From the NCBI GenBank assembly GCA_028275265.1, contig JAPWUZ010000098.1, forward strand, positions 1-8,814: DNA of 8,814 bases, read 5' to 3'. This stretch comes from Armatimonadota bacterium (lineage in GTDB: Bacteria > Armatimonadota > HRBIN16). The notes beneath the pieces were generated by a model. The model was not told the DNA's origin and did not search any database. It saw only the letters and a program-made list of their open reading frames with translations. The position numbers and the translations under genes are program-made. How positions within the stretch are numbered: position 1 is the stretch's first letter; each line of letters opens with the position of its first letter. Shown piece by piece: positions 1 through 5,880 of this stretch.

Positions 1-1
1 C

Positions 2-565
2 ATCATCAATCAGCGCGAGCTGGGGGTGGACACACACTCCTTCGCCGACGCGTTGCGCCACGTGATGCGACAGAACCCCGACGTCATCCTGGTGGGCGAG
101 ATGCGCGACCTGGAAACGATTCATCTCGCCATCACCGCCGCCGAAACGGGGCACCTGGTGATGTCCACCGTGCACACGCAGGACGCACCGCAGACCATCG
201 ATCGCATTGTGGACGTGTTCCCGCCGGAGCAGCAACAGCAGATACGCATGCAGCTGTCGGTGGTGCTGGTGGGCGTGCTTTCGCAGACCCTGCTGCCGAA
301 TGCACAGGGCACCGGGCGCGTGGCCGCATTCGAGCTGATGGTGGCCACCCCCTCCGTGCGCAACCTGATTCGCGAAGGCAAAACGCACCAGCTGTACATG
401 GACATCCAGACCGGCGCGGAATACGGTATGCAGACACTCGACAGCTGCCTGCTCAACCTCGTGCGCAAAGGGCTGGTGGACTTCGAAGACGCCATCGCGA
501 AGTCGTCCAATCCGCGCGACTTCGAGCAGCGCGCCCAGCGCATGATGGCAGGTGTTCAGGTATAA
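2..565 (+). CDS. pilT: PilT-type pilus retraction ATPase, 5'-truncated by window edge
   Basis: This is the C-terminal half (about 187 residues) of a type IV pilus secretion ATPase of the PilT family, a hexameric cytoplasmic motor that powers pilus retraction. The frame is open from base 2, so the true start and the Walker A motif lie upstream of the window. By alignment with the complete paralogue at 1202-2332, about 175 residues are missing. Visible are the Walker B region (DVILVGEMRDLETI), the His box (TAAETGHLVMSTVHT) and the retraction-type C-terminal motif SVRNLIREGKTHQ followed by IQTGAEYGMQTLD, which is very close to canonical PilT. Its His-box end (MSTVHTQDA) departs from the usual FGTLHT form. 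The stop is followed after one base by the methyltransferase ATG, so the two are almost certainly co-transcribed. The family assignment is secure. Whether it is PilT proper or a PilU-like paralogue cannot be settled from this half. Confidence 0.93.
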   Translation: MINQRELGVDTHSFADALRHVMRQNPDVILVGEMRDLETIHLAITAAETGHLVMSTVHTQDAPQTIDRIVDVFPPEQQQQIRMQLSVVLVGVLSQTLLPNAQGTGRVAAFELMVATPSVRNLIREGKTHQLYMDIQTGAEYGMQTLDSCLLNLVRKGLVDFEDAIAKSSNPRDFEQRAQRMMAGVQV

Positions 566-566
566 A

Positions 567-1205
567 ATGAGCGTCGCCGTACCCGAACACATCCGGCGAG
601 AGTGGGAAGCCAGCGGACGTCCGGAAACCGACCCCGGACTGCGGGAGCGGTTGCCTCACCTGCCCAGGCTGCCGCTGGTGATTGTATGCAGCTATCTGGA
701 TAAGGAAATCAACCACGGCAACATCCTGCGCATCGCCGAGGCCTTTCGGGTGCAAGAGGTAGTATTCAGCCGGTGCGACGGGCGCGAGAAAAGCTATGCG
801 GGCGCGGTCGGAGCCGAAAAATGGCAGCCGCACCGCTGGGGCTATCCGCTGGAAGAAATTCGCTCTCTGCGAGCAAAAGGCTACAGCATCGTGGCGCTGC
901 ATTTGGACGAACAGGCTGTCCCGCTGGAGCGTATGGAATGGCGCTTCCCGGTAGCACTGGTCATCGGTGAAGAGCTGCACGGCGTGCCCCCCGATGTGCT
1001 GGCGGAATGCGAACTGTGTGTGGCGATACCGTTGTACGGCGCTACCACTTCGCTGAACGTCGCGGTGGCTACCGGCATCTGTGTGAACGCCATTGCCACC
1101 TACTACCGACAGCGAGTGAACCCGCACTTCACACCCGCGCGAGCGGTTTCACAAAAACTGCTGTCTATCCCAAACCACGAGCGAACACAGGGAGATGAAC
1201 CATGA
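567..1205 (+). CDS. SpoU/TrmH-family RNA 2'-O-methyltransferase
   Basis: A 212-residue SPOUT-class methyltransferase predicted to transfer a methyl group from S-adenosylmethionine to a ribose 2'-OH in tRNA or rRNA. All three SpoU motifs are present. Motif 1 is NHGNILRIAEAF (about 49-60) with the conserved Asn and Arg. Motif 2 is VIGEELHGV (132-140). Motif 3 is IPLYGATTSLNVAVATGI (154-171), which forms the trefoil-knot cofactor site. There is no N-terminal L30e-like RNA-binding domain, so it resembles compact TrmH/TrmL-like enzymes rather than RlmB; the exact target base is unknown. I prefer the ATG at 567, one base after the preceding pilT stop. An in-frame GTG at 552 would add five residues and overlap pilT. 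The 3' end overlaps the next pilT by ATGA, implying translational coupling. Its position between two pilus motor genes is unusual. Confidence 0.9.
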   Translation: MSVAVPEHIRREWEASGRPETDPGLRERLPHLPRLPLVIVCSYLDKEINHGNILRIAEAFRVQEVVFSRCDGREKSYAGAVGAEKWQPHRWGYPLEEIRSLRAKGYSIVALHLDEQAVPLERMEWRFPVALVIGEELHGVPPDVLAECELCVAIPLYGATTSLNVAVATGICVNAIATYYRQRVNPHFTPARAVSQKLLSIPNHERTQGDEP

Positions 1206-2332
1206 CGGTTACAGTAGATGAACTTTTGACCAAAGTGGTGCAACGAGACGGTTCCGACCTGCATCTGAAGGCAAATCAATATCCCATGGTGCGCATTTAC
1301 GGCGACCTGTATCCGATGGAAGAGTACGGCAAGCTCAGCCCGGAACAGGTGCGCAACCTCTGTTTCAGCGTCATCTCGCCGGCGCAACGCGAGCGATTTG
1401 AGAAGGAGCTGGAGCTGGACTTTGCCTACGAAGTGCCCGGCTTGTCGCGCTTCCGCGGCAATATCTACCAGCAGCGCGGCAACGTGCAGGCGGCGTTCCG
1501 AGTCATCCCTTACCGCATCCAGACCATGGAGGAGCTGAACCTGCCGCCCGTTTGCCGATACTTCGCCGAGCGACCGCGTGGACTGGTGCTGGTGACCGGT
1601 CCCGCCGGTTCGGGTAAGTCCACCACGCAGGCAGCGATGCTCCATTACATCAATCAGAACTTCCCGGTACACATCGTCACTGTTGAAGACCCGATCGAGT
1701 TCGTGCATGAGCCGAAGGTCGCGCTGGTTAACCAGCGGGAGCTGGATACCGACACCCATTCCTTTGCGAACGCGCTGAAGTTCGTGTTGCGCCAGGACCC
1801 CGACGTGATTCTGGTGGGCGAGATGCGCGATTTGGAGACCATTCACCTCGCCATCACCGCCGCCGAAACGGGGCACCTGGTGTTCGGCACCTTGCACACG
1901 CCCGACGCGGTGCAGACGGTAGACCGCGTGATCGACGTGTTCCCGCTCTATCAGCAGCAACAAATCCGCATGCAGCTGTCGGTGAACCTCGTCGGCGTGA
2001 TTTCGCAAACGCTGTGCAAGCGGGCAGACGGGAAGGGGCGCGTGGCGGCGTTTGAGGTGCTGGTGGGAACCTCCGCCGTGCGCAACCTCATCCGCGAGGC
2101 AAAGACCTACCAGCTGACCTCGCTCATCCAGACCGGAACCAAGCAGGGCATGATGACGCTGGATCAGTCGCTGGCGTCGCTGGTGAAGCGCGGCATCGTG
2201 ACCTATGAGGAAGCACTGGCAAAGGCGAAAGACATCAAAGAGTTCAACGCCCTGCTGGGCATGGACCAGCCACAGGGACAGCGTCCTGCTGGGGCACCGA
2301 CGATGGCAGGGGCGCGTGCAATGGGCAGCTAA
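1202..2332 (+). CDS. pilT: PilT-type pilus retraction ATPase (complete second paralogue)
   Basis: A complete 376-residue PilT-family ATPase, near the usual family length. The N-terminal PAS-like domain runs to about residue 105. The RecA-like motor follows, with Walker A GPAGSGKST (133-141), Asp box VEDPIEFVHE (161-170), Walker B DVILVGEMRD (201-210) and His box TAAETGHLVFGTLHT (219-233). The C-terminal retraction motif is AVRNLIREAKTYQ (about 292-304). Walker A has Ala where PilT usually has Thr (GPTGSGKS), and the region after the retraction motif (LTSLIQTGTKQGMMTLD) is less canonical than in the upstream copy. The two copies may therefore have split roles, as PilT and PilU do in proteobacteria; that is inference. 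The last 20 or so residues are Gly/Ala/Pro-rich and probably disordered. The start is supported by GGAGA at 1191-1195 and the ATGA overlap with the methyltransferase. Confidence 0.95.
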   Translation: MTVTVDELLTKVVQRDGSDLHLKANQYPMVRIYGDLYPMEEYGKLSPEQVRNLCFSVISPAQRERFEKELELDFAYEVPGLSRFRGNIYQQRGNVQAAFRVIPYRIQTMEELNLPPVCRYFAERPRGLVLVTGPAGSGKSTTQAAMLHYINQNFPVHIVTVEDPIEFVHEPKVALVNQRELDTDTHSFANALKFVLRQDPDVILVGEMRDLETIHLAITAAETGHLVFGTLHTPDAVQTVDRVIDVFPLYQQQQIRMQLSVNLVGVISQTLCKRADGKGRVAAFEVLVGTSAVRNLIREAKTYQLTSLIQTGTKQGMMTLDQSLASLVKRGIVTYEEALAKAKDIKEFNALLGMDQPQGQRPAGAPTMAGARAMGS

Positions 2333-2343
2333 GGAGATGTGCA

Positions 2344-3345
2344 ATGCGATTCCAGCCGCTGGCAAACCCGCCCGGTCGAAGAGTTGCGGTCATTGCCAAC
2401 CGTGCCCAGCCTGAATCGGAAAAGCTGGCGCGGCAATACTGTCGTGACCGAGCGGTGCCGGAGGAACATCTCATCCTGCTGCAGTGCACCGCCTCCGAGA
2501 CCATCCCCGAGGGCGATTACCTCACCGACATCCAATCGCCGGTGCGCAAGGCGTTGCGTGAACGCAAGCTTATTGAGAAGGTAGACTTCCTGCTCGTTAT
2601 CAAAGGCGTGCCGATCAAAACCGCGCAGCGAGGCTACTCCGTAGACAGCCTGCTGATGTGCATGAACGTGGCGGTATCGCCGCGCGGTCCAAACCCGTAC
2701 TTCGGCAAACGCGAGCCGTTCTCGTCCGCGCGTTATGGTGGGCTGTATCTGGTCTCGCGACTGGACGGCTACACCTTTGCGGATGCAAACGCCCTGCTGG
2801 AGCGCGCCCTCAAGGCACGCCGTGCAGATGGACTGTTTCTGCTGGACATTAGCCCATCGCACCAGCGCAGCGCATACGGCGAGGTGAACGAATCGATGCG
2901 CCGCGCGGCGCAGCTGCTGCAACGCAAAAAGCTGCGTGTGCTGCTGGACGACACCAGAGAGTTCATCGGGAACCAGAAGGGGCTGATGGGTTACTATTCG
3001 TGGGGTAGCAACGACCCGCAGTTCAAAAAAGAGCTTTACCTGAGCAACACCTTTCTGCCTGGCGCGATTGCGGAGACCGCCGTCTCCACCAGCGCACGCA
3101 CCTTCCTGCCTACCGATAAAGGGCAATCACTCATCGCCGACCTGATCAAAGTCGGCGTGACGGGCGTGAAAGGCTATGTCTCCGAGCCGTATGCCGACGC
3201 CCTCTGCCGCGCCGATATCCTGTTCGACCGTTACACCGACGGCTACACCCTTGCTGAGAGCTTCTGGATGTCCACACCATACCTGTTCTGGAAGGATATG
3301 GTGGTGGGCGACCCCGTTTGCGCTCCTTACGCGGGAGGCATCTAG
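2344..3345 (+). CDS. TIGR03790-family protein of unknown function
   Basis: A 333-residue protein I match from memory to family TIGR03790, an uncharacterised family noted for occurring mainly in genomes that encode exosortase and PEP-CTERM sorting. Supporting features are the N-terminal segment VAVIANRAQPESEKLARQY (about 14-32), which recalls the family's 'N-x-(D/E)S-x-x-x-A-x-x-Y' opening, and GYYSWGSND (216-224). The Gly-rich GVTGVKGYVSEPY (271-283) and the ending LFWKDMVVGDPVCAPY (314-329) also fit. The GDP-x-x-x-PY ending is reminiscent of the C-terminal edge of caspase-fold C25 peptidases, but I see no certain His-Cys dyad and do not claim peptidase activity. No signal peptide or membrane segment is evident from this start, so as read the protein is cytoplasmic. 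The start is strongly supported by AAGGAG at 2331-2336, which overlaps the pilT stop, 11 bp downstream of pilT. Function is unknown. Confidence 0.75.
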   Translation: MRFQPLANPPGRRVAVIANRAQPESEKLARQYCRDRAVPEEHLILLQCTASETIPEGDYLTDIQSPVRKALRERKLIEKVDFLLVIKGVPIKTAQRGYSVDSLLMCMNVAVSPRGPNPYFGKREPFSSARYGGLYLVSRLDGYTFADANALLERALKARRADGLFLLDISPSHQRSAYGEVNESMRRAAQLLQRKKLRVLLDDTREFIGNQKGLMGYYSWGSNDPQFKKELYLSNTFLPGAIAETAVSTSARTFLPTDKGQSLIADLIKVGVTGVKGYVSEPYADALCRADILFDRYTDGYTLAESFWMSTPYLFWKDMVVGDPVCAPYAGGI

Positions 3346-3389
3346 TATGAACCGCAGCCGCGCAGACGCGGAAAGGGTGGTGCATTGGT

Positions 3390-3755
3390 GTGATTCGCAT
3401 CTTTCGGGTAGACGGTGAAGGCGTGCGTGCGCGCCTGCGCCAGTGGGCGCAGGCGCTGGGCGAGGCGGATAGCAACGTGCTGGCGGCGGTGCTGTTCGGC
3501 TCCTTCGCGCGTGGCGATTACACCGCTGCCAGTGATGCGGATGTGCTCATCCTCCTGCGCGAATCAAACCTGCGGTTCGATGAGCGAATTCCCCTCTACC
3601 GACCCCGGCGCATCGGCGTCAGCGTCGACGTGTTTCCCTACACCCTGCAAGAGGCAAGGCAGAGCGTGAAAGAGGGCTGGGGAGTGGTGCCTGTCGCACT
3701 GGCGGAGGGAGAGGTTCTTTATTGCGTACGGAACTCCCTCCACGACCTGCTGTGA
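3390..3755 (+). CDS. MNT-type nucleotidyltransferase domain protein (MntA-like)
   Basis: A 121-residue minimal nucleotidyltransferase of the DNA polymerase beta superfamily. The signature GSFARGDYTAASDAD (37-51) supplies the GS and the two metal-binding aspartates (D49, D51). SVDVF (78-82) supplies the likely third aspartate (D80). In characterised MNT/HEPN modules such a protein AMPylates and neutralises a HEPN ribonuclease toxin. No HEPN-type gene is present here on either side, so that role cannot be assumed. Other small MNT proteins modify antibiotics or have unknown targets. The GTG start follows a purine-rich stretch (GAAAGGG, 3371-3377) at somewhat long spacing, so the start is moderately uncertain. 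The gene lies 44 bp after the TIGR03790 gene and is probably the last gene of the operon. It converges on the glycosidase-like gene with only 17 bp between stop codons. Confidence 0.82.
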   Translation: MIRIFRVDGEGVRARLRQWAQALGEADSNVLAAVLFGSFARGDYTAASDADVLILLRESNLRFDERIPLYRPRRIGVSVDVFPYTLQEARQSVKEGWGVVPVALAEGEVLYCVRNSLHDLL

Positions 3756-3760
3756 CAGCA
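3748..3760. repeat. Perfect palindrome over a stop codon, between convergent genes
   Basis: TGCTGT-G-ACAGCA is a perfect 6-bp inverted repeat spaced by one base. Folded as RNA it gives a 5-bp stem (TGCTG/CAGCA) whose three-base loop is the TGA stop codon of the nucleotidyltransferase gene. No T-tract follows on either strand, so it is not a canonical intrinsic terminator. It is nevertheless the only symmetrical element in the 17-bp space between the convergent genes. Confidence 0.5.
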
Positions 3761-3772
3761 ACCCGGCGACTT

Positions 3773-5644
3773 TCACCTCCGCCTTGACATGTAGCTGACG
3801 CTCGGCGATGCTTGCTCTGCACCGAGGTTGCCACGCACCTCAATGCGTATCTCCTCGGCATTCTCATTGGGCGTAACGCGGAAAGACAACACCTGCCTGC
3901 CCATTGCCCGCACCTGCACCGCCTGCTGCGGAGGTTGTGCGGAAGCACCGGAGAGCAACAGACTCACGGTGCCGCTCGCTGTCCCATCCCCGAAGTGATA
4001 TACCTCCACGGTGTAGTCGAAGCTCTCGCCCGGGCGGAACAGATAGCAGTCGCGTCCCTTGTCGACGGGCAGATTGGTGTAGCCAACCACCACCACTCGC
4101 GACGGCTTGTTCATGGGTAGGCGTCCGACACGAGACGGCGCGGGCTGGACACTTTTCTCTATCGCTTTCCCCACGTTCACCAGATACACGACTTCCGGCG
4201 TTAGCTGAACCTGCACCCCGCCATCCTCCGCCTTCAGCGTGCTCTCGGCACCGAAAATGTTGGCAACACGCACTGTGCGCTTGTCGGCAGGCACGCGGAT
4301 GGTGACGGGCTTCTCCGACCATGCGACCAGCACATTGCCACGCGGGGTAGAGAAAAGATGCGCCGAAGCCCCCTCCACACCGGTGGGGTACTCCCCCACA
4401 TACCGGCTTACTCCAAGCAGTTGGGCGCACGCGGAGAGAGCCACCAGCGAAGGATAGGGACTCATGTCGGGGCGCAACGCACCGAACTGGATGCCGTTCT
4501 CCAGATAGTCAGGTAGTACGAAGAAGAAGTGTTTGTCGTTGCCTGCTGCCAGCGACATGACCGCAGATACGGGCACAAACTGGCACTGTCTGCGCTGGTT
4601 CTCCTCACTGAGAATGCGTTTGTTTGCGCCCTCGGTGCCCGGCAGACCGATGCCCGCCTCCGTTAACCAGGCAAGACGGTCATCCAGACCGTGTTCGGCA
4701 AGCAGTTGCCGGTATGCCTGCAGCGTGCGGGGATAGTTGGAGGGCAGGTCGTAGATATGCCAGTTGAAGATGTCGAAGTACTCCCCGATGCCGTTTTCGA
4801 ACAGATGGCGTGCAAACGCCTGCACCCCGACACAGAGAGAACCCTGCAGCACAGGTGCATTCGGGTTGCCATCTTTCAGTCCCAGATAAGCCGCCTTGAG
4901 CAACCCTGCGTAGCGGTCACTGAGATGCCGCCAGAAATCGATATCCGGCTCGTTCCAGACTTCCCATGCCTGAATCTGTGCGGCAAAGTGGCTGGCAGCC
5001 TCCCGCCCGAAACGGTATACCGTGCGCAGGTCATCCGGGCAGTGCGCGGAAGGGTTATCGGGATGGGACCAGGCTGGAGAATCATGCCATATCTGGTAAA
5101 CATGCACCCCCTGCTGCGCCAGCACGTCCGCCACGTACTGGTAATGCTTCCAATCCAGCTGTTGCTTATCAGGTGCGACCTGTCCCCATGAGATGCGCTC
5201 CCGCACCAAAGGGATGCCCGCCGTACGCACGATATGCGCAAATGTACGCCAGCGATCTTCACCATCAACCAGCCACGCGCTGGCGGCATCGGCGCAAACC
5301 CTTCCCTCGCGCGGTAATAGGGCACCTTTTCTATCCACGACTACCCCCAGCGCAACCTCTGTTGCATTACCTTCTTCATCGTCACAGTGGAGGATATAAT
5401 AACCCGGAGGTTGCGCTTTGATTCGGATGTCTGCATTGCTGTTGCGAACCGGTACCTTCCCCTCAGCGACAGGTCGCCCCCAGTAGTCTATCAGACGGTA
5501 ATGGACAGCAGCCTTCGCTTGTGTCACGGTAAAGTGCAACTGTTTTCCGGTAACAAACAGGTTACCCGGAGCTGTAGATTTGACTTCCATCGCCCAAACC
5601 GCTCCTGTCATCCAGATAAGAACAAGAATACCTGCGACGCGCAT
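3773..5644 (-). CDS. Secreted clan GH-A glycoside hydrolase-like protein (GH39-like)
   Basis: A 623-residue secreted protein. Residues 1-18 form a signal peptide with a cleavage-compatible AWA. A small beta-sandwich-like region follows (about 20-105). Residues about 130-400 read as a (beta/alpha)8 barrel of clan GH-A: GIPLVRERISWGQVAP (143-158), a probable acid/base Glu in EVWNEPD (E232), HIYDLP after beta 6 (296-301) and a probable nucleophile in WLTEAG (E329). The acid/base and nucleophile motifs are those of retaining enzymes such as GH39 beta-xylosidases and GH5/GH30 relatives; the CAZy family and substrate are not certain. A C-terminal beta-rich portion (about 420-623) includes a VVVVGYTNLPVDKG segment and an Ig-like ending. 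The start is set by a very strong Shine-Dalgarno sequence AAGGAGGAG (complement of 5650-5658). I see no convincing sigma-70 promoter immediately upstream. The gene appears monocistronic. Confidence 0.8.
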   Translation of the reverse strand: MRVAGILVLIWMTGAVWAMEVKSTAPGNLFVTGKQLHFTVTQAKAAVHYRLIDYWGRPVAEGKVPVRNSNADIRIKAQPPGYYILHCDDEEGNATEVALGVVVDRKGALLPREGRVCADAASAWLVDGEDRWRTFAHIVRTAGIPLVRERISWGQVAPDKQQLDWKHYQYVADVLAQQGVHVYQIWHDSPAWSHPDNPSAHCPDDLRTVYRFGREAASHFAAQIQAWEVWNEPDIDFWRHLSDRYAGLLKAAYLGLKDGNPNAPVLQGSLCVGVQAFARHLFENGIGEYFDIFNWHIYDLPSNYPRTLQAYRQLLAEHGLDDRLAWLTEAGIGLPGTEGANKRILSEENQRRQCQFVPVSAVMSLAAGNDKHFFFVLPDYLENGIQFGALRPDMSPYPSLVALSACAQLLGVSRYVGEYPTGVEGASAHLFSTPRGNVLVAWSEKPVTIRVPADKRTVRVANIFGAESTLKAEDGGVQVQLTPEVVYLVNVGKAIEKSVQPAPSRVGRLPMNKPSRVVVVGYTNLPVDKGRDCYLFRPGESFDYTVEVYHFGDGTASGTVSLLLSGASAQPPQQAVQVRAMGRQVLSFRVTPNENAEEIRIEVRGNLGAEQASPSVSYMSRRR

Positions 5645-5740
5645 ATCCTCTCCTCCTTCAAAGAATACGGTCAGGAGTTACGCAGCTGAGGCGGGAGCAG
5701 GGAAGGCTTCGCCTGTCCGACGATTGCAGTGGCTTTTTCC

Positions 5741-5796
5741 TGTCACCCTGAGCGTTAGCGAAGGGTCTCAGATTCTTCGCTCCGCTCAGAATGACG
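5741..5796. repeat. Intergenic structured inverted repeat (REP/MITE-like), two converging arms
   Basis: A 56-bp imperfect inverted repeat in the gap between the glycosidase-like gene and the flotillin gene. The arms are about 27 bp: 5742-5768 on the plus strand begins GTCACCCTGAGCG, and 5769-5795 read on the minus strand begins GTCATTCTGAGCG. They join at a short loop near 5768-5770. Each arm can also fold alone: ACCCT/AGGGT (5745-5749 with 5762-5766) on the left, ATTCT/AGAAT on the right. Both have the same inner GA-GC-loop-GC-GA layout. A run of six T (5797-5802) follows on the plus strand only, but no plus-strand gene ends there. I recall similar GTCATTCTGAGCG-type elements scattered between genes of many bacteria; copy number here cannot be checked from one window. 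Confidence 0.75.
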
Positions 5797-5859
5797 TTTT
5801 TTATCGCTTGACTCGCCGGACTTCTGGACAGCCTTCCACCGCGTAGCTCCTGTCAATGC

Positions 5860-5880
5860 GCCTGCTACTCCGGAGCAGGC
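5860..5880. repeat. Hairpin over the flotillin stop codon
   Basis: GCCTGCT (5860-5866) and AGCAGGC (5874-5880) form a perfect 7-bp GC-rich stem with a 7-base loop, spanning the flotillin stop codon (5865-5867 on the minus strand). The loop region also contains the palindrome CTCCGGAG. No T-tract follows in the direction of flotillin transcription, so it is at best a factor-assisted terminator or a 3'-end stabiliser. Confidence 0.45.

Noticed and set aside
552..566. GTG start at 552 for the SpoU methyltransferase
   Set aside because: It would add five residues overlapping pilT and has no better ribosome binding site than the ATG at 567.
1103..2365. Minus-strand open frame of 420 codons opposite pilT
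   Set aside because: It is an antisense shadow of a clear PilT gene in GC-rich DNA, has no family resemblance, and would overlap an operon read the other way.
3347..3418. Short plus-strand frame (23 codons) between the TIGR03790 gene and the nucleotidyltransferase
   Set aside because: It has an ATG but no clear ribosome binding site or recognisable peptide, and it overlaps the nucleotidyltransferase start out of frame. A leader peptide cannot be excluded but nothing supports it.
5645..5740. Possible -10 box (TATTCT on the minus strand at 5662-5667) for the glycosidase-like gene
   Set aside because: It lies too close to the Shine-Dalgarno sequence to leave room for a leader, and no -35 element is found at 16-18 bases. 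A promoter for this gene is not identified.
5741..5802. Inverted repeat plus T6 as an intrinsic terminator
   Set aside because: The T-tract is on the plus strand, where no gene ends. The minus-strand transcripts that cross it meet A-rich, not T-rich, sequence on the exit side. The covarying arms fit a repeat element better.
5580..5846. Plus-strand open frame running through the intergenic inverted repeat
   Set aside because: It starts inside the antisense strand of the glycosidase-like gene, and half of it is the structured repeat. It shows no domain and no good start.
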